This document shows, one piece after another, positions 17,083 to 25,325 of a stretch of DNA of 64,000 bases. The notes under the pieces are model-generated. The model ran no database searches. It saw only the letters and a list, made by a program, of their open reading frames with translations, and had not been told where the DNA came from. The position numbers were made by a program, and so were the translations under genes. The DNA lies in NCBI RefSeq assembly GCF_000380485.1, contig NZ_AQYG01000041.1, positions 1 through 64,000 on the forward strand, read 5' to 3'. The stretch's first letter is position 1, and every line of letters begins with the position of its first letter. This DNA comes from Jongsikchunia kroppenstedtii DSM 45133. Lineage in GTDB: Bacteria > Actinomycetota > Actinomycetes > Mycobacteriales > Mycobacteriaceae.

Positions 17083-17577
17083 TCAGAACAACGAATCCTG
17101 TTGCGGGGCCAGCACACCTTCCAGCTCCAGCAGGAACCGCTTGCGATCCGGGCCACCGGCATACCCCGTCAGCGAGCCGTCGGCACCGATCACCCGGTGG
17201 CAAGGCACGATGACGCCCAACGGATTCCGGCCGTTGGCCGCTCCCACGGCGCGCGTCAGCGTGGGGCCGCCGAGCACCTCGGCGATCTCGCCGTAGCTCC
17301 GCGTCTCGCCGTAGGGAATCTCCCGCAGCCGCTGCCACACGCGCTGCTGGAAGTCGGTGCCCACCGGCGCCAGCGGCATGGTGAATTCGACGCGTCGCCC
17401 TGCGAAGTACTCGCCGAGCTGCTCGCGGGCCTCGGGATACAGCGCATCGTCCCGCTCGCCGAACGACCCGGGATCCGGCAGATGCCGCTGCAGGCCGAAG
17501 TAGGAGCCGGTGAGCGCCCGCCCGTCGCCGACGAGCGTCAGCTCGCCGATCGGCGTCTCGAGCACCGCGTACGACAT
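17083..17577 (-). CDS. ogt: Methylated-DNA--protein-cysteine methyltransferase
   Basis: A 164-residue suicide repair protein that takes methyl groups from O6-methylguanine onto its own Cys. The active-site block is GVIVPCHRVIG with Cys126. IPYGETRSYGEIA (helix-turn-helix) and RAVGAANGRNPL (Arg finger, Asn hinge) precede it, and GGPDRKRFLLELEG closes the domain. The N-terminal domain is the short methylase-N type. ATG 17577 fits the family length; longer in-frame extension lacks homology. It lies 82 bp downstream of the membrane protein gene on the same strand and converges with the AraC gene (21-bp gap). Confidence 0.93.
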   Translation of the reverse strand: MSYAVLETPIGELTLVGDGRALTGSYFGLQRHLPDPGSFGERDDALYPEAREQLGEYFAGRRVEFTMPLAPVGTDFQQRVWQRLREIPYGETRSYGEIAEVLGGPTLTRAVGAANGRNPLGVIVPCHRVIGADGSLTGYAGGPDRKRFLLELEGVLAPQQDSLF

Positions 17578-17659
17578 GGGTCGATAGTAAGGCCGGCCAC
17601 TGACAGGTCCGGGCAACCGGAGAGACTGGCGAGCCGACCGGACTGGCGAACCCAGCGGA

Positions 17660-18994
17660 TCAGGGAATGACGACGATCGGCGGCTGACCGGGGATCGGGT
17701 TCGGCAGCACCAGCCGCGGCTTGTGACCGCGCGTCGGGCCGTTCCCGCCGCCGCCATTGCCACCGACACCGCCGCTGACGGAATTGGGCGGCGGCTTCGT
17801 CGGGCCCGGGGTGAACTGCACGACCGGTGCGGTGGCCCCCGCGGTATCCGGCGCGACCGACGGGATCGGCACGTTCGGCGTCGGCGTGACACTCGGTCGC
17901 GGGCCTTGGTCCTGGGTGCCGACGGCCGCCTCGTTGGCAGTCGACCGATTCGGCGTATCACTCGACCACGACGGCGAGGTGATGGCGACCGCCCCGCCCA
18001 CCAGAACCGCGGCCGCGGCGGCGGCACCCAACAGAACGTTGCGGTTGTGCCGACGGCGCGCCGCGCGCTGCTCCGGATTCAGCAGTGCCGTCGCGTCGAA
18101 CGGCTCCGGCTGCATGGCCGGCGGGAACTCGTCGGTGTCCAGATTCTCGATGATCGCCGGGATGTCGAGCTCGTCGGTGACGGACGTGTCCACGTCGACC
18201 GCACCGGTGGCGCCCGGGACCTCCGAGTACGCGAGCGCCAGCGGCATCGCCAGCCGGTCCTGCTCGCGGGTCGTCGGCGACACCCGAGGCGCGTGGGTGA
18301 CCGGCGCGACGACGCTGGTCACGCCCACATCGGGCTGCTCGTGTCGATATCCGGCCACGACCGCGACGGGCTGGCCGACCGCGATCACCGGCACGCCGTA
18401 GGCCGCGGTGAGCCCGGCCGTCAGGCCCGGCCACCACGACTGCTGAGAGGTCAGTACCGCCGCGGTCACCTCCAAGGTGCAGGCCACGGCGGCCCGGTTG
18501 CCCAGCCGCTCGGCGCGGGCCACGAACGGCAGCAGGGCCGCGTCGACGACCCCGCGGTCGATCTGGATGAAGCCCACGTGCTCGGAACCCATGACGAAGG
18601 TGCTCGTGTGCTCGACCAGCCGCGCCCGTACGGTGGCCATCAGGCCGACCAGCTCGCGCGCCCACGCCCGCGTCGTCGGGCGCTCGGCAACCCCGCCGGC
18701 CACCAGATGATCGGCGATGTTGCGGTCCAGCGCGGCCGTGCTCACGGCACCGTCGCGGACATGCGCCAGCACCTGGCCGGTGGTCATGTCGACGGCCGCC
18801 ACATGCAGGGCGTCGGCGACCAGATCGAAGAGGACGATGGCCGGGCCCACGGGCATACCCTGCGAGGCCAGCCGGCGACGAATGGTGCTCAGCAGGACCG
18901 GATCCACGATCGCGCCCGGTGACAGATCATCGCCGAGTCGCGCCGTATCGATCGACGGTGCCTGACTCACGTAACGATTAGAACACGTCACCAT
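17660..18994 (-). CDS. Single-pass membrane protein with degenerate Hsp70/actin-ATPase-like N terminus
   Basis: A 444-residue protein. Residues ~45-220 (AIVLFDLVADALHVAAVDMTTGQVLAHVRD, VGFIQIDRGVVDAALLPFV, LTAGLTAAYGVPVIAVGQPVAVVAGY) recall an actin/Hsp70 ATPase fold, but I see no intact phosphate-binding loop, so activity is doubtful. Residues ~325-345 (NVLLGAAAAAAVLVGGAVAI) form one membrane helix preceded by a basic RRRHNRN stretch. The outer ~100 residues are Pro/Thr/Gly-rich and end in IPGQPPIVVIP. ATG 18994 is used; GTG 18970 is possible. It lies 49 bp after the FprB-like gene. Function unknown; similar Hsp70-like membrane proteins occur in Mycobacteriales. Confidence 0.6.
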   Translation of the reverse strand: MVTCSNRYVSQAPSIDTARLGDDLSPGAIVDPVLLSTIRRRLASQGMPVGPAIVLFDLVADALHVAAVDMTTGQVLAHVRDGAVSTAALDRNIADHLVAGGVAERPTTRAWARELVGLMATVRARLVEHTSTFVMGSEHVGFIQIDRGVVDAALLPFVARAERLGNRAAVACTLEVTAAVLTSQQSWWPGLTAGLTAAYGVPVIAVGQPVAVVAGYRHEQPDVGVTSVVAPVTHAPRVSPTTREQDRLAMPLALAYSEVPGATGAVDVDTSVTDELDIPAIIENLDTDEFPPAMQPEPFDATALLNPEQRAARRRHNRNVLLGAAAAAAVLVGGAVAITSPSWSSDTPNRSTANEAAVGTQDQGPRPSVTPTPNVPIPSVAPDTAGATAPVVQFTPGPTKPPPNSVSGGVGGNGGGGNGPTRGHKPRLVLPNPIPGQPPIVVIP

Positions 18995-19043
18995 TTCTCT
19001 GACCGACTTAGCGATGTCCGTTAGTGGCTGTACTCACGCGGCC

Positions 19044-20585
19044 TCAGCGCAGGCGGGACTCCGTAGGTGCCGCCGTCCGCGCAGGTGACGCCAGCCGGCC
19101 CGCATTGAAGTCGTCGAGGAGCAGGCGCACGGTCTCCTGCGCGTCCGACTTGTTGGTCCCGATGAACCCGGTCGGCCCGCGTTTGATCCAACCGGCGACG
19201 TAGACGCCGGCCATCCCGTCGACCCGGCCGGCCGCGTTGGGGATCACCCCGCGCCGATCGTCGAACGGCAGGCCGGACACCGGACGGCCGTGATACCCGA
19301 CCGAGGTCAGCACCAGCGACTCCGGGACCGTCTCGACATCGTCGGTGGCGACCACTCTCGTGCGGCCGTCGGCGTCGGTCTGGAACTCGTTGCGGACGAG
19401 CGTGATGGCCCCGTCGCCGATCGCGCTCGGGGCGCGCATGAAGCGGAGGCGGATCAGCCGATCGTCGCTCGCACCCGCGTCGCCGCGGGCCGCGACCTCG
19501 CGCAGCATCTGCAGTTTGAACTTGGTGGCATGCGGCAGGTCGCCGGAGGCCTCCAGGGCGGCGGTCTCCGGATCGATGACCAACTCGGCCGGATCCACCG
19601 CGAGCGTGATGTCGGGCCGGTCGACCAGACCCACGAACTCGGGCACGGTGAACGCCGCCTGGGCGGGACCGCGTCGGGCCACGATGTCGATCTCCCGAAT
19701 CTTGCTGTCCCGCAGGGCCTGCAGCGCGTAGGGCGCAATGTCGGTCTCGGTCAGCTTCGCTGGGTCGACCGCCAGAATCCGCGCCACGTCGAGGGCCACG
19801 TTACCGTTGCCGACGATCACCACGCGCTCGCCGGACAGGTCGAAGGTTCGGTCCGCGTAGTCGGGATGGCCGTTGTACCAGGCGACGAATTCGGTAGCGC
19901 TGGTGACCGTTTCCGCTCCGGGGACATCGAGCTTCTTGTCGGTCGACGCGCCGACGGCATAGACCACCGCATGGAACTGCTGCTGCAGCTCGTCGATCGT
20001 GACGTCCTTGCCGACCTCGACGCCGGTCAGCAGCTTCACCCGTGGGTTGGCGGCGACCAGGTCGAACAGCTCGGTGACCTGACGCGTGGTCTGGTGATCG
20101 GGCGCGACGCCGCGCCGGGCCAGGCCATACGGATCGGGGAGCCGCTCGAAGATCGTCACCTGCACTCCCGGCCGCTTGATGAGGTCCTCCGCGGTGTACA
20201 TCGCGGCCGGCCCGGAACCGATCACCGCGACCCGCAGGTCCTCGTCGACCTTGGTGATCGGGGTCAGCGGAATCGGTTTGGCGAGGATCGACCGGCCACT
20301 GGCGCCGGTGACGGTGGAGCCGCTGCGGTCGGTTCCGTCATAGAAATCGTGGTTGATCTCGAGGAATCGGGACTGCTTGGCGTTCAGCTTGCGGTCCGGG
20401 ACGATCGCACCGACGGGGCAGGCCCGCACGCAGGCACCGCAATCGACGCAGGCATACGGGTCGATATGCAGCATTTCCGCGGTGAGGAAATCGGGCTCGT
20501 CCGGGGTCGGATGGATGCAGTTGACTGGGCATGCGTAGACGCACGAGGCGTCGCTACAGCATGACTGGGTGACGACGTGAGGCAT
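19044..20585 (-). CDS. fprB: Ferredoxin-fused ferredoxin:NADP+ reductase (FprB-like)
   Basis: A 513-residue flavoenzyme moving electrons between NADPH and a low-potential Fe-S carrier. The N-terminal ferredoxin part has CVYACPVNCI and CVDCGACVRACPVGAI cluster motifs (residues ~10-62). The adrenodoxin-reductase-like part has the FAD motif VAVIGSGPAAMYTAE (~117-131), VVIVGNGNVALDVARIL for NADPH, REIDIVARRGPAQAAF, and GWIKRGPTGFIGTNKSDA near the C terminus. The start ATG 20585 lacks a Shine-Dalgarno but has TACATT exactly 7-12 nt upstream, pointing to leaderless transcription. It lies 40 bp after the AurF-like oxygenase, which probably uses its electrons. Confidence 0.88.
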   Translation of the reverse strand: MPHVVTQSCCSDASCVYACPVNCIHPTPDEPDFLTAEMLHIDPYACVDCGACVRACPVGAIVPDRKLNAKQSRFLEINHDFYDGTDRSGSTVTGASGRSILAKPIPLTPITKVDEDLRVAVIGSGPAAMYTAEDLIKRPGVQVTIFERLPDPYGLARRGVAPDHQTTRQVTELFDLVAANPRVKLLTGVEVGKDVTIDELQQQFHAVVYAVGASTDKKLDVPGAETVTSATEFVAWYNGHPDYADRTFDLSGERVVIVGNGNVALDVARILAVDPAKLTETDIAPYALQALRDSKIREIDIVARRGPAQAAFTVPEFVGLVDRPDITLAVDPAELVIDPETAALEASGDLPHATKFKLQMLREVAARGDAGASDDRLIRLRFMRAPSAIGDGAITLVRNEFQTDADGRTRVVATDDVETVPESLVLTSVGYHGRPVSGLPFDDRRGVIPNAAGRVDGMAGVYVAGWIKRGPTGFIGTNKSDAQETVRLLLDDFNAGRLASPARTAAPTESRLR

Positions 20586-20591
20586 TATGTG

Positions 20592-20597
20592 AATGTA
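20592..20597 (-). promoter_or_regulatory. -10 element placed for leaderless fprB transcription
   Basis: On the minus strand TACATT occupies -12 to -7 relative to the A of ATG 20585, the spacing expected when transcription begins at the start codon. No Shine-Dalgarno is present. Confidence 0.5.
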
Positions 20598-20625
20598 CGG
20601 CTGCTACACAGGGTTTCCGTGTAGA

Positions 20626-21666
20626 TCAGGCAGCCATCTCCTCATGCGGCTGGCTGCGGTAGCGCGAGACCTTGCCGTCGATCTTCAGCGCCCGCCACAG
20701 CTTGCGCGACACCGGGTTCATCAGGCCCGAATCGTTGGCGAGCATCCGGACGTCGGCGAACACCTCGGTGAGCAGTGCGCGGCCGTCCTCGCTGTCCCAG
20801 AAGATCTCGTCCATGACTTCCTTGGGGACATCGAATTCCTTGCGGAAGGACTTCGGCGGCTTCACGATCACGTCGCACAGCACCCGCATGACGATCGGGA
20901 ACATCAACGACGACATGAACTTCTTCGCCTTGCCCATCTCCTTGAGGTGGTACTTGATGAACTCGTGCGCGTACGAGATGTGGCGCGCCTCCTCGGCGAC
21001 ATGCACGGCCATCACGTTCGCGAACATCGGATGCAGCTGATCGGCGCTGCGCAGGATGCTCTTCTGCAGATGATCGATCGGCTCCTCGCCGGCGAGGATG
21101 CCGGTGAAGAACGTCAGCGGCAGCGGCGTCGACGCCAGCGGGACCAGCGGCGACACGATCTTGAACCAGCGCGGGCCGCCGGGGACGTCCACGCCCATCC
21201 GGTTGACCAGCTCCTGGAACATCATGATGTGGTTGCACTCCTCCTTGGATTCGTGCATGCCGTAGCGGAATTCGGGCGCCCCGTTCGGCAGCTGCATGAC
21301 GTACTGGATCATGCCGCGGATCAGGATGGCCTCGAACTCCAGACCGACCTTGGCGACGTTGGCCTGCCGCCACATGCCGATCTCGATCTGCCGTTCCTTG
21401 GTCTGGCTCTGGTACCAGGGGTGCTTGCCGATCGGGTCGACCGCCGGCAGGATCCATCGCTCATCGTTCTCGATGATCTTCATCTCCGGCGCGTCCCAAT
21501 CGATGTCGCCGTAGGCGTCGAACGACCGGTTGACCGAGCCCTTGTTGAGAGTGTCGATCATGTCGGTGAACTCGTTGAACCGCTCGCCATCGGCGGTGCT
21601 GGCGCCCTTACGGGTGCTCCCCTTCTTGGCGACGCTGCGTGCGCTGCGAATGTCCATGAGGGTCAT
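20626..21666 (-). CDS. AurF-family diiron oxygenase
   Basis: A 346-residue non-haem diiron enzyme of the AurF family (PF11583), whose namesake oxidises p-aminobenzoate to a nitro product. Metal-ligand motifs are in the family order and spacing: an early Glu in LEFEAILIRGM, ESKEECNH (ExxH), GEEPIDHL, and HVAEEARH (H, +4 E, +7 H) as in AurF His223/Glu227/His230. ATG 21666 has AAGGGAG (complement of 21675-21681) 6 nt upstream. A promoter candidate lies at 21721-21750. The following gene is a ferredoxin reductase, a plausible electron donor. Mycobacterial relatives are often of unknown substrate; fatty acid or aromatic amine oxidation are possibilities. Confidence 0.85.
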   Translation of the reverse strand: MTLMDIRSARSVAKKGSTRKGASTADGERFNEFTDMIDTLNKGSVNRSFDAYGDIDWDAPEMKIIENDERWILPAVDPIGKHPWYQSQTKERQIEIGMWRQANVAKVGLEFEAILIRGMIQYVMQLPNGAPEFRYGMHESKEECNHIMMFQELVNRMGVDVPGGPRWFKIVSPLVPLASTPLPLTFFTGILAGEEPIDHLQKSILRSADQLHPMFANVMAVHVAEEARHISYAHEFIKYHLKEMGKAKKFMSSLMFPIVMRVLCDVIVKPPKSFRKEFDVPKEVMDEIFWDSEDGRALLTEVFADVRMLANDSGLMNPVSRKLWRALKIDGKVSRYRSQPHEEMAA

Positions 21667-21720
21667 CGTCGGCTCCCTTGCCTGGTTCGGGTTCAGCCCA
21701 AAGCCAAACCTGTTACAACG

Positions 21721-21750
21721 ATGCTAAGACGATGAACCGGAATGTTGCAA
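21721..21750 (-). promoter_or_regulatory. Sigma-A-like promoter of the AurF-like gene
   Basis: On the minus strand TTGCAA (21750-21745), an 18-nt spacer and TAGCAT (21726-21721) precede ATG 21666 by a leader of about 50 nt. The region is AT-rich relative to its surroundings. Confidence 0.45.
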
Positions 21751-21797
21751 TACCCGTTGTCACAATTCTCGACGGCGCGATCTGTGATGGTCGATAC

Positions 21798-23174
21798 TCA
21801 GCCCCTGACCAGGGTGTTCGCGGTCACAGTCGGGAGCAGCGCCGGCGTGCCGCCGAGGGCCCGATAGGTCCATCCGGCGGTTTCCCAGGCCTTTCGGTCC
21901 AGGCAGCGACGTCCGTCGATGATGTTCGTCCGGCGTACCAGCGGCGTCACCTCGGCCGGGTCGAGGTGCACGAATTCGTTCCACTCGGTGAGCACCAGCA
22001 CCGCATCCGCGCCGCGGGCCGCGTCCACGATCGAGTTCGCGTAGTTCAGCGTCGGGAACACCCGGCGGGAGTTGTCCATCGCCTTCGGATCGAAGACGCT
22101 CACCGTCGCGCCCTTGAGCTGCAGCTGGCCGGCCACGCTCAGCGCTGGTGAATCGCGCACGTCGTCGCTCTCGGGCTTGAACGCCGCGCCGAGGACCGTG
22201 ATGTTGGCCCCGAGCAGGGTGCCGCCGCAGGCCGCGGTAGCCAGATCGACCATGGCCGCGCGGCGGCGCATGTTGATCGAGTCGACCTCGCGAAGGAAGG
22301 TCAGCGCCTGCGGCGCACCGAGTTCGCCGGCGCGCGCCATGAATGCGCGGATGTCCTTGGGCAGGCAGCCGCCGCCGAAACCCAGTCCGGCATTGAGGAA
22401 GCGGCGCCCGATGCGGGCGTCATGCCCGATCGCGTCGGCCAGCATGGTGACGTCCGCCCCGGCCGCCTCGCACACCTCGCTGATCGCATTGATGAACGAG
22501 ATCTTGGTCGCCAGAAAGGCATTCGCCGACACCTTGACCAATTCCGCGGTCGCCAGATCGGTCACCAGGAACGGGATGCCCTCGTCCAGGATCTGCGCGT
22601 AGACCTCGCGGACGATCGATTCGGTGCGCGTATCGGTGTCATCCGCATTGAGACCCAACACGATCCGATCCGGATGCAGGGTGTCGTCGACCGCGAACCC
22701 CTCGCGCAGGAATTCCGGATTCCAGGCCACGGTGATCGCCGCGTCGGGCTGCGCCGCGAGTCGAGCGCGGGCGCCGAGCTCGCGCGCGGTGCCGACCGGC
22801 ACCGTCGACTTGCCGATGATCAGGTGCTCGCCATGCAGTCGCGGGGCGAGATCGTCGATGACTGAGTGCACGTGCCGGAGGTCGGCGCCGTACTCGCCCT
22901 TCTTCTGCGGCGTGCCGACGCCCAGGAAGTGCACCCGCGCGAAGTCGGCCGCCTCGGCACTGTCGGTGGTGAAAGACAGTCGGCCCGAGTCGATCCCGCG
23001 GCGCAGGACGTCCGACAGACCCGGCTCGTAGAACGGCAGCTCCCCCGAGTTGAGCCGCTCGACCTTCTGCGGATCGACATCGACGCCCAGCACCTCGTGA
23101 CCGAGCTCGGCCATGCAGGCCGCATGGGTGGCACCGAGATATCCGCAACCAAAGACTGTGACCTTCATACTCAT
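21798..23174 (-). CDS. ugd: UDP-glucose 6-dehydrogenase
   Basis: A 458-residue cytoplasmic enzyme that makes UDP-glucuronate from UDP-glucose with two NAD+. It has the N-terminal Rossmann motif VTVFGCGYLGATHA, the GKSTVPVGTA and WNPEFLREGFAVDD blocks, LVKVSANAFLATKISFINA, and the catalytic GFGGGCLPKD with Cys270. The C-terminal domain includes AAFKPESDDVRDSP. ATG 23174 is used, ATG 23168 being equally possible. The palindrome TACTCATCTGAGTA (23168-23181) straddles the start codon. It is the Rv0322-type enzyme and in M. tuberculosis sits beside dcd; here dcd is 8 kb away. The product feeds envelope polysaccharide synthesis. Confidence 0.93.
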   Translation of the reverse strand: MSMKVTVFGCGYLGATHAACMAELGHEVLGVDVDPQKVERLNSGELPFYEPGLSDVLRRGIDSGRLSFTTDSAEAADFARVHFLGVGTPQKKGEYGADLRHVHSVIDDLAPRLHGEHLIIGKSTVPVGTARELGARARLAAQPDAAITVAWNPEFLREGFAVDDTLHPDRIVLGLNADDTDTRTESIVREVYAQILDEGIPFLVTDLATAELVKVSANAFLATKISFINAISEVCEAAGADVTMLADAIGHDARIGRRFLNAGLGFGGGCLPKDIRAFMARAGELGAPQALTFLREVDSINMRRRAAMVDLATAACGGTLLGANITVLGAAFKPESDDVRDSPALSVAGQLQLKGATVSVFDPKAMDNSRRVFPTLNYANSIVDAARGADAVLVLTEWNEFVHLDPAEVTPLVRRTNIIDGRRCLDRKAWETAGWTYRALGGTPALLPTVTANTLVRG

Positions 23175-23181
23175 CTGAGTA
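23168..23181. promoter_or_regulatory. Palindrome over the ugd start codon
   Basis: TACTCA-TC-TGAGTA is a perfect 6+6 palindrome covering the ugd initiation codon (23172-23174). Its core ACTCATCTGAGT differs by one base from ACTCATATGAGT upstream of dcd. Confidence 0.5.
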
Positions 23182-23305
23182 CGCGGCGCAATCGACGTCG
23201 CCGGAACCTGCGGGTGTCAGACACTCACGACTTCGGTGAACCGTTGGGCGACAACATTGCTGACGAGTGAACGCGGGGCATCACCCGGACGCCCGCCGCC
23301 GGCGG

Positions 23306-25213
23306 TCAGCGCAGTACGAAATGCCCTTCTATCGGCGCGCGATGCTCATGCCACACGTCCACCAGCCGCCACGGGCACGCGACGATCACGCGACCGGTGT
23401 CGTTGCGGTAATACGTGTGGGCGTTCGGCGAATGCCGCCAGATGGTCTCCTCCATCGCGGTATCGATCCGTTCGACATAGTCGTCGTAGGCCGCCCGTGT
23501 CGGCTCCATCGACCGGGCCCCGCGCAGCGCCATCAGGTGCAGACATTCGACCAGGTAGTGCACCGCCACCTCGATGCCGAAGTTGTTGCCGGCGCCGTGA
23601 CTCGGGTTGGCGTTGGGCGCCGACGTGATGAACAGGTTGGGAAAGCCCGGCACGGTGCCGCCGCGATACGCGCGCGGGTTGCCGGCCCATTCGTCGTTCA
23701 GGGTGCGGCCGTCCCGACCGCGGATGTCCAGCGTCGACAGGAAGTCGAGGTAATAGCCGGTCGCGTAGACGATCGCGTCGAGCTCGATGAGCCGGCCATC
23801 GGCCGTCACGATCCCTTCCGGAACCACCTCGGCGGGTTCGCCGGCGATCAACTCGACGTGCTCGCGGGCGAGCGCCGGGTAGTAGCCGCCGGGATCGCGG
23901 ATGATGCGCTTGCCGAATGGCGCGAAGTCAGGGGTGACGGCGGCCGCGAGTTCGGAGCCGGCGCCGAAGATGCGGTCGATATAGGCGAGGCAGTCCTGCA
24001 GCAACAGGTCGTTGGTCGGCGAGATCGACAGATGCGACGCCGCCCATTCCCGGTCGACGATCACCACCTTGTAGGCGGCGTCGGCTGACCCCCAGAAAGC
24101 CTTGAGCCGCAACCAATTCGCGTAGTACGGCAGCTCGCGGCACAGGATGCGCTGGTACTCGGGCACGTCGTCGGACTCGCGTTTGCGCGGCGCCACCCAG
24201 TGCGGCTGCCGCTGGAACTGCGTGAGGCGCGCGACGTCGGGCGCCAGCGTGTCGACCAGCTGCGCCGCCGTGCAGCCGGCGCCGATCACCGCGACCCGCT
24301 TTCCGGTCAGATCGATCGCCGGGTCCCACTCACCCGAGTGCACGCTGAGCCCGGCGAAGCTCTCGCGCCCCGGCACGTCCGGAAACTTGGGTCGGTTGAG
24401 ATAGCCGAGCGCGGTCACCACCACGGTGGCCCGGGCGCTCTGCGTGCGACCGTCGCGGTCCCGGAATCCGATCTCCCACACCGCCGCGTCGTCGTCCCAC
24501 ACCAGCGAGGTGACCTCGGCCCCGAAGAGGGTCCGTTGGTCGATTCCGTGCCGACGGCCGAGATCCTGCAGGTAGTCACGGTATTCGCCGCCCTTCGGGT
24601 AGTAGCTCGACCAGTCGGGGTTCAGCGCGGACGAGAGCGAGTAATAGGACGACGGCGTATCGACGCCGACCCCTGGATAGGTCTGGATCGTCCAGGTACC
24701 GCCGAGCTGGTCGCCGCGTTCGAAGAGCTGGTAGTCGATGCCCTCCCGGGCAGCCGCCAGGGCGGCCGCGATGCCGGCCAGACCGCCGCCGATGATCGCG
24801 AGGCTGAGCGTCTCCGGCAGCGGGCCCGTGCGCGGGACCACCGGCCGCGACTGATGGAACCCGCCCTGTTCCGCGAGCATCGGCAGGAACTCGTCCCCCA
24901 CTGTCACGCCGAGCGCCAGCGGGACCAGGCGGGCGAACAGCGCCGGATCGTCGGGCGCGAGGCCGTCGCCCGGCCGGTCGAGCGCCGCGAACAGCTCGTC
25001 GATGATCGCCTCCGCGATCGCCGGTTCGGCGACACCGGCCATCTCGGGTGCCGCCGGGACATGTGTGATCGCGCCGGCGTAGCGGTCCAGCGCCGCGGTA
25101 CTCCCGCTGACCTGGGCGAGCACCGCGAGCAGCACGGCGGGATCGGCGGCGCGCAGATGCTCGCGCAACGTCTCAGCTGCCGGGACGGCGGCGCGGACGG
25201 TGTCGGTGGCCAT
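23306..25213 (-). CDS. Baeyer-Villiger monooxygenase (4-hydroxyacetophenone monooxygenase-like)
   Basis: A 635-residue FAD/NADPH enzyme that inserts oxygen next to a ketone to give an ester. A helical N-terminal extension of ~130 residues, as in HAPMO, precedes the FAD motif LAIIGGGLAGIAAAL. The BVMO fingerprint appears as FAGLSVHSGEWD (FxGxxxHxxxWD). The NADPH motif is VAVIGAGCTAAQLVD, and DAIVYATGYYLDFL is the second FAD site. ATG 25213 is chosen since GGAGAGG lies 8-10 nt upstream; the longer frame begins with TTG 25237. It is divergent from the SDR-esterase pair across a 112-bp region containing TTCAGTAACTGAA. Substrate unknown; a ketone whose ester is cleaved by the neighbouring esterase is likely. 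Confidence 0.88.
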   Translation of the reverse strand: MATDTVRAAVPAAETLREHLRAADPAVLLAVLAQVSGSTAALDRYAGAITHVPAAPEMAGVAEPAIAEAIIDELFAALDRPGDGLAPDDPALFARLVPLALGVTVGDEFLPMLAEQGGFHQSRPVVPRTGPLPETLSLAIIGGGLAGIAAALAAAREGIDYQLFERGDQLGGTWTIQTYPGVGVDTPSSYYSLSSALNPDWSSYYPKGGEYRDYLQDLGRRHGIDQRTLFGAEVTSLVWDDDAAVWEIGFRDRDGRTQSARATVVVTALGYLNRPKFPDVPGRESFAGLSVHSGEWDPAIDLTGKRVAVIGAGCTAAQLVDTLAPDVARLTQFQRQPHWVAPRKRESDDVPEYQRILCRELPYYANWLRLKAFWGSADAAYKVVIVDREWAASHLSISPTNDLLLQDCLAYIDRIFGAGSELAAAVTPDFAPFGKRIIRDPGGYYPALAREHVELIAGEPAEVVPEGIVTADGRLIELDAIVYATGYYLDFLSTLDIRGRDGRTLNDEWAGNPRAYRGGTVPGFPNLFITSAPNANPSHGAGNNFGIEVAVHYLVECLHLMALRGARSMEPTRAAYDDYVERIDTAMEETIWRHSPNAHTYYRNDTGRVIVACPWRLVDVWHEHRAPIEGHFVLR

Positions 25214-25248
25214 GGCAGAGTCCTCTCCGAGGTTCAATAGATCACCAA

Positions 25249-25261
25249 TTCAGTAACTGAA
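25249..25261. promoter_or_regulatory. Operator palindrome between BVMO and SDR genes
   Basis: TTCAGT-A-ACTGAA is perfectly symmetric and centred in the divergent promoter region. Its location suggests one regulator controls both transcripts; the TetR gene at 27263-27859 is the nearest candidate. Confidence 0.55.
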
Positions 25262-25325
25262 CTGTTAGTCTAGTTTTTTTACCTGAAAAGTCTGCCGAAA
25301 GACAGAAAACAAGGAGGCCCGCCGC

